Positions 5,295 to 11,771 of a DNA stretch of 64,000 nt are shown here, piece by piece. The first letter of the stretch is position 1. Every line of letters begins with the position of its first letter. The notes under the pieces were generated by a model. It was given only the letters and a program-made list of their open reading frames with translations. It had not been told where the DNA came from and ran no database searches. Made by a program: the position numbers and the translations under genes. The stretch comes from a virus. The stretch is taken from the IMG/VR virus record IMGVR_UViG_3300047564_005910, positions 1-64,000 of that record. The stretch is one strand, 5' to 3'.

Positions 5295-5397
5295 TTTCAG
5301 TGGTGCTCAGGATCGGTGAGTTCAGTGCGGCTAGGACGAGGTGCTAGCGACATAAGTAACCACCATGCATTTATTATGGTTCGAATCCATACTGGAT
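5295..5397 (+). other. Degenerate tRNA-like element
   Basis: A T-arm TATGG-TTCGAAT-CCATA and a D-arm CTCA-GGATCGG-TGAG are both perfect, and GTTTCAG can pair with CTGGATT with one mismatch. The central part is wrong for a tRNA: GCTAG/CTAGC encloses a 9-nt loop, and about 30 extra nt precede the T-arm. It is best read as a decayed tRNA or tRNA-mimic. Confidence 0.4.
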
Positions 5398-5419
5398 TTT
5401 CAGACAAAGAAAAAACAAC

Positions 5420-5454
5420 GGTACCCAGGAGGCACATTTGCATTCCTGGGTACC
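5420..5454 (+). other. Perfect 11-bp hairpin
   Basis: GGTACCCAGGA (5420-5430) pairs perfectly with TCCTGGGTACC (5444-5454) around a 13-nt loop. No U-tract follows directly. It may protect or process the end of the upstream RNA. Confidence 0.55.
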
Positions 5455-5475
5455 ACTAAAGCGACTTTTTTTTAT

Positions 5476-5503
5476 AACCGCAACAATAGTTGCGGTTTTT
5501 TTT
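5476..5503 (+). terminator. Intrinsic terminator
   Basis: The 9-bp stem AACCGCAAC/GTTGCGGTT with an AATA loop runs into a run of T residues. It closes the transcript carrying the tRNA-like element, just before the SemiSWEET-like gene. Confidence 0.8.
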
Positions 5504-5536
5504 TGCATTTTTTCCGAGTTCCTTTATACTTTAATA

Positions 5537-5800
5537 ATGATTTTAGCAAAAGAAATAGCAGGTATCATAATGATGCTGTGTTTTATGTTTTGTTACATAC
5601 CACAGATTGTTAAAATCTTTCAGAATAAATCATCAAAGGATGTTTCCTTAGCCTTAATTCTTATGTCTATTGGAGGATATATATCTGGTATGGTTTATAT
5701 GTTTTTAGGTACGTTTGGACTTTGGTGGTTCTTAAATTATTGTGTCGGGCTTATTATGTGCTCGATTCTTGTATACGCCTGGTTTAAGTATAATAAGTAA
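5537..5800 (+). CDS. SemiSWEET-like PQ-loop transporter
   Basis: From the ATG at 5537 the product is 87 residues, the usual length of bacterial SemiSWEETs. Three membrane helices are visible at about residues 6-28, 38-58 and 63-82. The PQ motif lies in helix 1 (CYIPQIVKIFQNKSS, P22-Q23), followed by the characteristic KDVSLALILM. SemiSWEETs form homodimers that carry small sugars through the inner membrane. A longer frame runs upstream to 5438, but it crosses the terminator hairpin and the added residues lack family character, so the shorter start is chosen. It sits between the terminator and tRNA-Val. The real substrate in a phage setting is unknown. Confidence 0.75.
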   Translation: MILAKEIAGIIMMLCFMFCYIPQIVKIFQNKSSKDVSLALILMSIGGYISGMVYMFLGTFGLWWFLNYCVGLIMCSILVYAWFKYNK

Positions 5801-5801
5801 C

Positions 5802-5876
5802 GCGCGGTTAGCTTAGCGGTAGAGCAGGTCCTTTACACGGACAAGGTCGGGGGTTCAATCCCCTCACCGCGCACCA
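5802..5876 (+). tRNA. tRNA-Val (TAC), with encoded CCA
   Basis: The acceptor GCGCGGT pairs with ACCGCGC, and CCA is encoded at 5874-5876. The anticodon loop TTTACAC gives TAC and the T-arm is canonical. It begins 1 nt after the SemiSWEET-like stop codon and is the last tRNA of the array. Confidence 0.94.
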
Positions 5877-5881
5877 CTTTT

Positions 5882-6283
5882 ATGAAAAAAGTAATGACAG
5901 TTGATTTCGATGACACTTTAGCCGCTACAATTACTAGTGGTTGGGGAGGTACATCTTTAAAACCTATACCTCGTATTATGAACTTTGTATTCGATAAAGT
6001 TCGTTCTGGGGAATGGGAGGCCCATATCGTTTCCTTTCGTTCTGATAAGGATAAACAAGAGGTAATAGACTTTGTAAAGGGCTACAAATTACCGATTAAA
6101 ACAATAATTTGTACTAACTCTAAGAATAAAACACCGTTCTTAAAGAGTTTAAACTCAAGTCTCCATATAGATGACGATGTTTCAGCATGTACTTTAGCGT
6201 TTATGGCAGGAATTGAGTGTTTATTAGTAGATCACGGCCAAGGAGATACAAATTCTATGGCTAATTTATTCCCGAAAATCTGA
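5882..6283 (+). CDS. HAD-superfamily phosphatase-like protein
   Basis: The 133-residue product carries the HAD motif I DxDxT as VDFDDTLA (Asp8 nucleophile, Asp10 acid/base). A motif II-like Ser lies in HIVSFRSD (about residue 57), and an acidic motif IV-like HIDDDVSAC at about 98-106. HAD enzymes transfer phosphate through the first aspartate. The small size and lack of a large cap resemble the compact phage and bacterial HAD hydrolases acting on nucleotides or nucleic-acid ends. It begins 5 nt after the CCA of tRNA-Val. A role in nucleotide metabolism or tRNA-end repair is possible but unproven. Confidence 0.7.
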   Translation: MKKVMTVDFDDTLAATITSGWGGTSLKPIPRIMNFVFDKVRSGEWEAHIVSFRSDKDKQEVIDFVKGYKLPIKTIICTNSKNKTPFLKSLNSSLHIDDDVSACTLAFMAGIECLLVDHGQGDTNSMANLFPKI

Positions 6284-6291
6284 CTTTCTTC

Positions 6292-6319
6292 TTGCAGTTC
6301 AGTTTGAATTCCGTATAAT
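6292..6319 (+). promoter_or_regulatory. Sigma70-like promoter before the DUF932-like gene
   Basis: TTGCAG (6292-6297), a 16-bp spacer and TATAAT (6314-6319). The ATG is only 12 nt after the -10 box. A strong GGAGGTG (about 6321-6327) lies in between, so transcription would start in or just after the Shine-Dalgarno. Confidence 0.55.
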
Positions 6320-6331
6320 TGGAGGTGCAAT

Positions 6332-7402
6332 ATGAATGCAACATTAATCAAAGACTACAACAAAAGGTCAAACATCGTTCGGGAGAGCATTTCGCACTAC
6401 CGAAAAAATCCGGTCCGTCTTTCGCAAATCCGCAAAGATGGAAAAATATTTAAAGTTAACAATGTAGAAGTTACCTCTAAAGCTCTCAACGATCTGTCGA
6501 ATATCTTTTCGATTAAGTCAGCTCTTGTCGATCAAGTTGAAAATGATCGCGAACAATGGCAGCCGCTGCAAAACGCCCTGACCAACATTAAGAAAGATCG
6601 CACCATCACTGCGATCGTTAACGACGGTTCGAACTCTCGGCCGTTTATTACTAAGTTTGTCGATGCACCGATTGAAGAGCAAGAGCCTCTCAGTCTTAAT
6701 AGCGGTCTTGAAAAGATTGGTGGTTACCTTGAGACGGCTGAAGGAGATCTTGAAATTCGAGACTTTTATTTCAATCCTGAAAGCCTGTCTCTTGAGATTA
6801 ATATCCGTAACAAGTCTAATAACATTGACGTATTTGGTGACGGAGACGACATCTGGAACTCCGGCTTCGGTATTCACTATTACGAAAAGAAGACTTCAGT
6901 CGCTCCTTACTACCTCCGCCTGGTCTGTACTAACGGTATGACGGCAGCACATGAAATCTTTCAGCGCTACTTCAGTAATAAGGGTATGAAACAAGAATCG
7001 TTCAACAAACTTGTTAACAATGTTGTTGATCGGGACATCCAACAGATCTGCCGGGCTAATAGCCGTCGGTTGAAGGACGTTAGCGGGTCTCTTCGTGAGT
7101 TCTTTGCTGCTCGCAGTCTGCTAAGCGGTAAAAAGGATCTACAGAAGCGATATTTCGACGATAGCGAAATCCAAGAAGCTTATAAGCCTTACGGCATCCG
7201 TTATCGCAACAAGCGTTGGCTGTCTTCTGCAAATAGTAACGTGAACGGTTACGATCTGTTCAATCATCTGACTCACGCTGCTTCGCATAACCCGACCCTT
7301 CCAATGAACACAAGAACAGCCTTGAACGCTCTAGCATCTGAGATGTTCTTTAAGGGACCGGACCTTGCGTTCCAAGCACCTAACCCGTTCAGTAAGAACT
7401 AA
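6332..7402 (+). CDS. DUF932-like phage protein, high-GC
   Basis: The 356-residue product has a central YYLRLVCTNGMTA segment (about residues 194-206), which matches the conserved core of DUF932 / phage-plasmid-like proteins, a family of unknown molecular role. The flanks are hydrophilic and helical. Base composition stands out: codons such as CTC, CTG, CGC and ATC are used far more than in neighbouring AT-rich genes. It also has one of the few good Shine-Dalgarno sites here (GGAGGTG, 5 nt before ATG) and is followed by a terminator-like hairpin. Together these suggest a strongly expressed monocistronic gene, recently acquired or codon-optimised. Family assignment rests mainly on the central motif. 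Confidence 0.55.
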   Translation: MNATLIKDYNKRSNIVRESISHYRKNPVRLSQIRKDGKIFKVNNVEVTSKALNDLSNIFSIKSALVDQVENDREQWQPLQNALTNIKKDRTITAIVNDGSNSRPFITKFVDAPIEEQEPLSLNSGLEKIGGYLETAEGDLEIRDFYFNPESLSLEINIRNKSNNIDVFGDGDDIWNSGFGIHYYEKKTSVAPYYLRLVCTNGMTAAHEIFQRYFSNKGMKQESFNKLVNNVVDRDIQQICRANSRRLKDVSGSLREFFAARSLLSGKKDLQKRYFDDSEIQEAYKPYGIRYRNKRWLSSANSNVNGYDLFNHLTHAASHNPTLPMNTRTALNALASEMFFKGPDLAFQAPNPFSKN

Positions 7403-7419
7403 AAATATACTGGCTCTAG

Positions 7420-7427
7420 AATAAATA
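7420..7427 (+). promoter_or_regulatory. Late-promoter-like octamer AATAAATA without following gene
   Basis: It sits 18 nt after the DUF932-like stop and 25 nt before a terminator-like hairpin. No ORF lies between, so it may drive a very short RNA. Confidence 0.35.
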
Positions 7428-7451
7428 TAGGGCTAGGTTGTAATACTAGCA

Positions 7452-7490
7452 CCCCTTGGTAGCTGCGGTTGCCAAGGGGTTCGCTTTTAT
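7452..7490 (+). terminator. Terminator-like hairpin after DUF932-like gene
   Basis: CCCCTTGG (7452-7459) pairs perfectly with CCAAGGGG (7472-7479) and is followed by TTCGCTTTT. The T-run is interrupted, so efficiency is uncertain. Confidence 0.6.
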
Positions 7491-7501
7491 ATCTAAATAT
7501 G

Positions 7502-7509
7502 ATTAAATA
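7502..7509 (+). promoter_or_regulatory. Late-promoter-like octamer ATTAAATA
   Basis: It ends 8 nt before the ATG at 7518. Confidence 0.4.
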
Positions 7510-7517
7510 AAAAAAAT

Positions 7518-7691
7518 ATGAGTCCAGTAGATATTGAAGCTATTATTGATAACGGTATAGATGAAATTGTCGCAACAGCGTTCGAAGAACACTTTACCAC
7601 TAAAAAAGAGATACAACACGCTTTAGATTATTTAAAAGAAAGAATAAACAGTCTAGAAACTGAGGACTTCGAAGATCTAATAGAAGATTAA
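7518..7691 (+). CDS. Hypothetical small acidic protein (57 aa)
   Basis: The frame starts MSPVDIEAIIDNGIDEIV and ends ETEDFEDLIED, giving a short, acidic, almost wholly helical product. No domain is recognised. It has an ATTAAATA box 8 nt before ATG and no Shine-Dalgarno. Its stop overlaps by 4 nt the stop of the convergent minus-strand gene, the tight packing expected of a real phage gene. Confidence 0.55.
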   Translation: MSPVDIEAIIDNGIDEIVATAFEEHFTTKKEIQHALDYLKERINSLETEDFEDLIED

Positions 7692-8239
7692 TTACCTTGC
7701 ATGTATTGCCCGGTGTTTGATACTGGTGCTGGTGGTGGTGTCCCGCCTGGTGGAGTAGCTTGTGGTAATTCAGATGGCGGGTTTTGACTTAACTCTGCAG
7801 GAATATCTACTCCAGGTTGTTGATCGTTTTGTTGAGCCGTTTCAAATTTCTTTTGTTCAATATAATCAGCAATTTCTGATATAGAAGTCTCTTCGTGAGT
7901 ATTTTCAATAGTCTTTGGTGGCTCGTTTGTATTGATTAAGTCGTAAATCTTAACAGATAGGTTATTAACGCTTTTTTCTGAAGCGTTTTCAGCATCAAAG
8001 ATAAAAGCTATCTTAAAAGACAGATCATTTTCTTCGTCAATAAAGTTAAAGTACCCATCTCTTAGTATTTGCATTGCTGTTTTACGTAAATCCCCCATCT
8101 TTTTAGGGTTAAGTAAGTTACGTTGCAAGAATTGCTGTAATAGTATTACTATATAGTCGTAAAACGCAGGGTCATTACGGTCTTCCACGTTAAATTCAGT
8201 TAAAATACAGTCTAATAGAGAGTCAAACTTGGTTGTCAT
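7688..8239 (-). CDS. Hypothetical protein with Pro/Gln-rich tail
   Basis: The start at 8239 (MTTKFDSLLD) is chosen because an exact TATAAATA box ends 8 nt before it; a longer frame to 8281 would contain that box. The 183-residue product has a helical N-terminal domain (about residues 1-90) and an acidic linker, then a low-complexity C-terminus rich in Pro, Gln and Gly (about 135-183), typical of a flexible tail. It lies directly downstream of the endolysin on the same strand but with its own late box. Function unknown. Confidence 0.65.
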   Translation of the reverse strand: MTTKFDSLLDCILTEFNVEDRNDPAFYDYIVILLQQFLQRNLLNPKKMGDLRKTAMQILRDGYFNFIDEENDLSFKIAFIFDAENASEKSVNNLSVKIYDLINTNEPPKTIENTHEETSISEIADYIEQKKFETAQQNDQQPGVDIPAELSQNPPSELPQATPPGGTPPPAPVSNTGQYMQGN

Positions 8240-8247
8240 TTGTTTAT

Positions 8248-8255
8248 TATTTATA
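8248..8255 (-). promoter_or_regulatory. Late promoter box TATAAATA
   Basis: An exact octamer on the minus strand, overlapping the endolysin stop codon and ending 8 nt before the ATG at 8239. Confidence 0.65.
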
Positions 8256-8946
8256 GATAAGCGAATTGAAAATGCATCCAATCAAAGTTACGTTCTTTAC
8301 CTAAACTAGTACCGCCTTCTTCTTTAACAAACGTCCAGAACGGTTCATACACTGATTTCGCGAGGGTAGCCCTGTCTCTCCCCCATTTTAATTGGTTATT
8401 ATCAGGATCTATGTCAATAGCGGCTCCCCATGAATGTATTGAATAACTACTACCTCCACGCATTTTGCGTACATTTAGGCAACCACCAAAAGAATCTAGT
8501 TTTAATTTCTTAATTTCTGCCTCACCGTAATGTTTTAATGTCTTTTCAAAGACATTGTAAAACGCTTTTGTACATTTTTCATTACACATCATCTTTTTAA
8601 TAGTAACATTTTTATCCCATGCCAGTTTAAACTGATAAGGAAGCTCTAATAGTGTCTGATTTTCTCCAACTGGGCCGTAAAAGTTACACATTGATGTATA
8701 TCCTTGTTGAGGCCACTTTTGGGATAGTGGGGTATTTTCAGAAACTTTTGTAACGAAGTTCCAAGTTTTGGGACCAACAACACCATCAGCCTTTAAGCCG
8801 TTCTTTAACTGAAATTTAAGTGTTTCTCTTTCTGTTTGAGGCCCGAACGCACCGTCTACAAACGGTACTTTATAACCAGCTGACTGTAAAAACAGTTGCC
8901 ACTGTTTTACTTCTTCTCCAAAACTACCTTTCTTAAGAGGTTCCAT
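8251..8946 (-). CDS. Endolysin: peptidoglycan-binding + M15-type peptidase
   Basis: The 231-residue product has an N-terminal PG_binding_1 domain (about residues 2-65; repeated G-x-F-G-x-x-T and DGVVGPKTW signatures). A C-terminal M15-type zinc peptidase follows (about 110-231), with the SIHSWGAAIDID motif supplying the first His and Asp ligands and DWMHFQF the last His. Such enzymes cut stem peptides of peptidoglycan and release progeny at lysis. The start at 8946 is fixed by a perfect AAGGAGGTG placed 9 nt upstream; the longer frame would start with a GTG inside that site. It is the last gene of the presumed lysis cassette. There is no signal peptide, so it needs a holin. Confidence 0.88.
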   Translation of the reverse strand: MEPLKKGSFGEEVKQWQLFLQSAGYKVPFVDGAFGPQTERETLKFQLKNGLKADGVVGPKTWNFVTKVSENTPLSQKWPQQGYTSMCNFYGPVGENQTLLELPYQFKLAWDKNVTIKKMMCNEKCTKAFYNVFEKTLKHYGEAEIKKLKLDSFGGCLNVRKMRGGSSYSIHSWGAAIDIDPDNNQLKWGRDRATLAKSVYEPFWTFVKEEGGTSLGKERNFDWMHFQFAYL

Positions 8947-8947
8947 A

Positions 8948-9427
8948 TTATTCCCCACCTCCTTGGGAATAAACCCATTCTAATGGTGCATATGAAGGCT
9001 CATCTTTGTATTTTTCAGCATATCTAACTGTTGTTTCTTGAATAATTTTTTCTTCTCTTTGATCTGATGTTAAAACTGCGTCAAAATTAGTACTAGATAA
9101 ACTACCATACTTGAGATCAACAACAGCCTGTATGCCTATATACGATGCTACAATAATTGCTAAAATTTCTATTGTTTTTGTAAAAATTGTAACGTAACCT
9201 GCAATAAGTTCGTTTTTTGAAGGTAATAAAAACAAGATACCGACTGAAGTAAAGTAAAAAATTAGTAAACCTATAAACGATGAAAACGCTAAAAAGAATT
9301 TTTTAGACTTAAAGTGGTTTTCTCTACGTAACGAGTCTTGTAACTCAACAGGAGTACCAGGGGGTACCATGTTACTCGATAGAAATGAGGCTGCGCTTTT
9401 TAAAATATTGCTAATACCTGCTATCAT
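8948..9427 (-). CDS. Membrane protein, holin candidate
   Basis: The 159-residue product starts at ATG 9427, which overlaps the previous stop as ATGA. Two clear transmembrane segments lie at about residues 47-70 (FFLAFSSFIGLLIFYFTSVGILFLL) and 79-102 (VTIFTKTIEILAIIVASYIGI), with a possible amphipathic N-terminal helix. A charged cytoplasmic C-terminus follows. It sits immediately before the endolysin in a coupled unit, which is the usual place for a holin. Sequence alone does not prove pore formation. Confidence 0.65.
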   Translation of the reverse strand: MIAGISNILKSAASFLSSNMVPPGTPVELQDSLRRENHFKSKKFFLAFSSFIGLLIFYFTSVGILFLLPSKNELIAGYVTIFTKTIEILAIIVASYIGIQAVVDLKYGSLSSTNFDAVLTSDQREEKIIQETTVRYAEKYKDEPSYAPLEWVYSQGGGE

Positions 9428-9942
9428 AAAAGGAACCAAACTAAACTTGCAAACAATAAAGCGCCTCCAGTGGGTACACCTAAGTTATACGGTGGTGGAG
9501 CTAAATTCATAAACTGTAAACCGACAAGTACACCAACAGCTGCAGCAATAACAGCTGCAATTATTTTAAGTCTGTGATATCTCTTAACAGCTTTGTTGTA
9601 CTTTTCCATAAACTTCTGAGCCTCTGCTTGTTGTATGACCCCCCACTCTTTAAGAGCGTCAGCTGACTTTTGTACTTCTACTGTTTTAGCTTCGGCTGTC
9701 TTAGTTTGTTGTACGGCTTTATCGAGAGAAGCTTTAAGTTTTGTATTTTCTTCTTTTGCTGCCTTAAGCTCAGCTGCAATACCTTTTACTAATTCTCTAC
9801 CCTCACTAATTGTTGGTTTTGGTGTGGGTTTAGCTACGGCAACCGGGGTAGGTTGGGGTTTAGGTTGTTTTTTACCAAAAGGCCAGGCTTGGGTAGTGGT
9901 GGTTAAAATTAAAACCATTAGGATAGGTAGTATATATTTCAT
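9424..9942 (-). CDS. Coiled-coil envelope protein with C-terminal membrane helices
   Basis: The 172-residue product has an N-terminal signal or anchor (about 1-19), then a Pro/Lys-rich linker (about 22-42). A long periplasmic-type coiled coil (about 48-120; ELKAAKEENTKLKASLDKAV) is followed by two C-terminal hydrophobic segments (about 125-146 and 155-172). This layout, beside a lipoprotein and a holin candidate, suggests an envelope-spanning lysis component analogous to an inner-membrane spanin. Canonical i-spanins have only one N-terminal helix, so this would be a variant. The stop is coupled to the next gene by ATGA overlap. Confidence 0.6.
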   Translation of the reverse strand: MKYILPILMVLILTTTTQAWPFGKKQPKPQPTPVAVAKPTPKPTISEGRELVKGIAAELKAAKEENTKLKASLDKAVQQTKTAEAKTVEVQKSADALKEWGVIQQAEAQKFMEKYNKAVKRYHRLKIIAAVIAAAVGVLVGLQFMNLAPPPYNLGVPTGGALLFASLVWFLL

Positions 9943-9943
9943 A

Positions 9944-10213
9944 TTATGGATTGATTACGTTTTTGTTTGTTTGTTGTTCAGCTTCTTTTTCGATTTGTTC
10001 GAGTAAAGCGTCTAATCTTTCAGCTAAAGTTAAAGCTTTATCGATTTTTTGGGCTACAACTGTATTTTGTTCCCCCGCTTCTTTAAGAGTTTCTTTGGTT
10101 TCAGTTAGAGATTCGATAACACGGGCAGTAGATACTGTAGGCGGAGATATTTGTTTAGTCGTTTGACAACCTACACAAAATAATAGTACAAAAATAAATA
10201 AAAGTATCTTCAT
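9944..10213 (-). CDS. Small lipoprotein, outer-membrane spanin candidate
   Basis: The start at 10213 gives MKILLFIFVLLFCVGC, a lipoprotein signal peptide ending in a lipobox-like CVGC with Cys16 as the modified residue. The mature part is a 70-residue acidic coiled coil (TLAERLDALLEQIEKEAEQQ). A longer upstream frame lacks such logic and crosses the divergent promoter region. The product is probably anchored in the outer membrane, like Rz1-type o-spanins, facing the coiled-coil protein encoded next. A CTTAAATA box lies 5 nt before the ATG, making this the first gene of a late lysis operon. Confidence 0.7.
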   Translation of the reverse strand: MKILLFIFVLLFCVGCQTTKQISPPTVSTARVIESLTETKETLKEAGEQNTVVAQKIDKALTLAERLDALLEQIEKEAEQQTNKNVINP

Positions 10214-10218
10214 AAAAT

Positions 10219-10226
10219 TATTTAAG
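10219..10226 (-). promoter_or_regulatory. Late-promoter-like octamer CTTAAATA of the lysis operon
   Basis: It ends 5 nt before the lipoprotein ATG at 10213 on the minus strand. Confidence 0.5.
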
Positions 10227-10227
10227 C

Positions 10228-10256
10228 TTGTTTTAATAGAAAAAAGTATATAAAAT
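10228..10256 (+). promoter_or_regulatory. Possible sigma70-like promoter
   Basis: TTGTTT (10228-10233), 17 bp, TAAAAT (10251-10256); the ATG of the next gene lies 12 nt after the -10. The region is very AT-rich, so chance similarity is possible. Confidence 0.35.
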
Positions 10257-10268
10257 ATACAACAAAAT

Positions 10269-10520
10269 ATGACCCCGTCTTTAGAGCCTCGTAATTTATA
10301 CGCCTTTACTAAGTACCGTCGAGGGGAGTTTCTTCTTTTAATTGAAATTAAAGATGAGGTATATTCTTTTATGCAGTTACCAGACAGGTACCAACTTAAA
10401 CTAACAAAGCAAGACACGCTCAAAGGAATTAAAACAGGGTTATTGGACTTTGTAGAAAAAATACCAGAAGAAGTATTTGAAGTGAGCAAGGCTAATATGG
10501 AATTACTGGAAAAAGCTTGA
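10269..10520 (+). CDS. Hypothetical small protein
   Basis: The 83-residue product is a mixed alpha/beta protein (YAFTKYRRGEFLLLIEIKDEVYSF, then a helical C-terminus ending MELLEKA). No domain is recognised. It is divergent from the lysis operon and heads a run of small plus-strand genes with sigma70-like promoters, which is the pattern of early phage genes. Confidence 0.6.
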   Translation: MTPSLEPRNLYAFTKYRRGEFLLLIEIKDEVYSFMQLPDRYQLKLTKQDTLKGIKTGLLDFVEKIPEEVFEVSKANMELLEKA

Positions 10521-10545
10521 CACTTTCTTAAAAACCACGTAACAT
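10517..10545 (+). promoter_or_regulatory. Sigma70-type promoter
   Basis: TTGACA (10517-10522, perfect -35), a 17-bp spacer and TAACAT (10540-10545). The ATG at 10554 is 8 nt after the -10 box, so the transcript would begin at or next to the start codon. This is the best host-type promoter in the window. Confidence 0.7.
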
Positions 10546-10553
10546 TTACAAAC

Positions 10554-10784
10554 ATGAAAAACACTACAACACCAGTCAATATGGAACAAATGTCATTGTA
10601 TCAACTTTGTCGTTGGTCAGCTTTGGAAGAAGCGATAAACATTATCGGTGAAAAATGCGAAGATAGAAATATGGACTTCGATACAGTAGAACTTAAGCCG
10701 TTAGATATTTTGAAATATATTGACACAGCTACAGATAAAATTTACGAAAAGGTTATTAAAACAACAAATGATTCAAAAAATTAA
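10554..10784 (+). CDS. Hypothetical small early-type protein
   Basis: The 76-residue, mostly helical, mildly acidic protein (LYQLCRWSALEEAINIIGEKC) has no recognised domain. A near-consensus sigma70 promoter lies directly upstream and there is no Shine-Dalgarno. The 3' end overlaps the next gene by 17 nt, so the two are probably translated together. Confidence 0.6.
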   Translation: MKNTTTPVNMEQMSLYQLCRWSALEEAINIIGEKCEDRNMDFDTVELKPLDILKYIDTATDKIYEKVIKTTNDSKN

Positions 10785-11241
10785 AAATCTACTTGCAAAA
10801 GAAACTACTTTAATAGTAGTTCTATCCCTAATAATCACACTAGCTATATGCTCACTTATCGGTATTGCAGGTTATGTACTACTAAATCAATTTTGGGCAT
10901 CTTTTATACTAGCATTTATTGGTCAATTTATAATTTTTGCTATATACAACACTAATTTAATTAGAAAAGATAGAATTGAATATGCGCAATTAGTTAATGA
11001 ACAGTTAAACGCTATAGGTAAATACAACATACAAATATCTTGCGCTTATTGCCGACAAAATAATACAGCCCCGGTGCTGCTAAATCAAGAAAACCGTTTT
11101 ACTTGTGAGTACTGTAGGCAGGTGTCTGGGATAAAAATGCAGTTTATATCAACACAACTTACAATACCGTTGGAAAAAGTGGTACTACCTGGTACTGATG
11201 ATAGTGAAGCTGTAGTATTTAACGTTAATACAACTAGTTAG
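10768..11241 (+). CDS. Membrane protein with cytoplasmic zinc-ribbon-like domain
   Basis: From the ATG at 10768 the product has 157 residues, with two transmembrane helices at about 14-37 and 41-60. A soluble domain follows with two CxxC pairs, CAYC (about 90-93) and CEYC (about 113-116), separated by roughly 20 residues, the spacing of a zinc ribbon. The 16 extra residues of a longer frame are basic and precede the first helix, so the downstream ATG inside the previous gene's end is preferred. Membrane zinc-ribbon proteins often bind proteins or nucleic acid; the partner is unknown. It converges on the next minus-strand gene with a 4-nt overlap. Confidence 0.6.
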   Translation: MIQKIKNLLAKETTLIVVLSLIITLAICSLIGIAGYVLLNQFWASFILAFIGQFIIFAIYNTNLIRKDRIEYAQLVNEQLNAIGKYNIQISCAYCRQNNTAPVLLNQENRFTCEYCRQVSGIKMQFISTQLTIPLEKVVLPGTDDSEAVVFNVNTTS

Positions 11242-11513
11242 ATCCAAAAGTCATCTAAACTACGAGTAAGGTCTCTTACTATAGCCATAGCAGTATTAAT
11301 CTTGTACTGCATTTTTGCTAACCGCTTTTGTCTAAGTGGTGTTAAACTTGTAACATTATTACGTTTTACTACCTCGATACGTTTTCTTATCGTATCTAAA
11401 TTAAAGTAAACATCCGCTAACTGTTCTTCTATATTTTCTAAAGGAAAAGGTAGAAGCTTTTTAGGCTTTGGAGCTAGTTTATCAGGATCTATAAAAGCAG
11501 TAGGGTTGAACAT
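11238..11513 (-). CDS. Hypothetical helical protein
   Basis: The 91-residue product has a Pro/Lys-rich N-terminus (PDKLAPKPKKLLPFP) and two long basic helices (about residues 28-50 and 60-88). No domain is recognised. On the minus strand an ATTAAATA box ends 11 nt before the ATG, so late expression is likely. It is isolated between oppositely oriented small genes. Confidence 0.55.
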   Translation of the reverse strand: MFNPTAFIDPDKLAPKPKKLLPFPLENIEEQLADVYFNLDTIRKRIEVVKRNNVTSLTPLRQKRLAKMQYKINTAMAIVRDLTRSLDDFWI

Positions 11514-11524
11514 ATGTGTTTTAT

Positions 11525-11532
11525 TATTTAAT
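11525..11532 (-). promoter_or_regulatory. Late-promoter-like octamer ATTAAATA
   Basis: Lies 11 nt before the minus-strand ATG at 11513. Confidence 0.35.
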
Positions 11533-11546
11533 TAAGTATATACACA

Positions 11547-11771
11547 ATGTTTTTGCAAATAAACGAGATAAACGTACAGGATAACGGTCGTATCGATATG
11601 CGTTTAGAGTATGACGAAACGTTTCGTCAGGGGGTAGCACGCCATTTTAAAAAAGAAAATGTTTCAAAAAAAGAGATTATGTCTTTTATTCTTGAAAAAC
11701 TTGAGGATCAATTAGCAAAAGACTCTACATTAATTGCAAGATTAAATGATTCAGAGACTTCTTCTGAATAA
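11547..11771 (+). CDS. Hypothetical small protein
   Basis: The 74-residue product has a beta-rich N-terminus (MFLQINEINVQDNGRIDMRLEY) and an amphipathic helical C-terminus (KEIMSFILEKLEDQLA). No domain is recognised. It converges with, and overlaps by 47 nt, the exonuclease gene on the other strand. Confidence 0.55.
   Translation: MFLQINEINVQDNGRIDMRLEYDETFRQGVARHFKKENVSKKEIMSFILEKLEDQLAKDSTLIARLNDSETSSE

Noticed and set aside
5438-5536. Upstream start (5438) for the SemiSWEET-like gene
   Set aside because: The extension crosses an intrinsic terminator and the end of an 11-bp hairpin, and makes the protein longer than its family.
6518-6941. Alternative ORFs on both strands within the DUF932-like gene
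   Set aside because: They are products of the high-GC codon usage of the real gene and have no start signals or known motifs.
10214-10579. Long frame upstream of the lipoprotein start
   Set aside because: It lies opposite a real small gene and promoter, and would bury the lipoprotein signal peptide internally.
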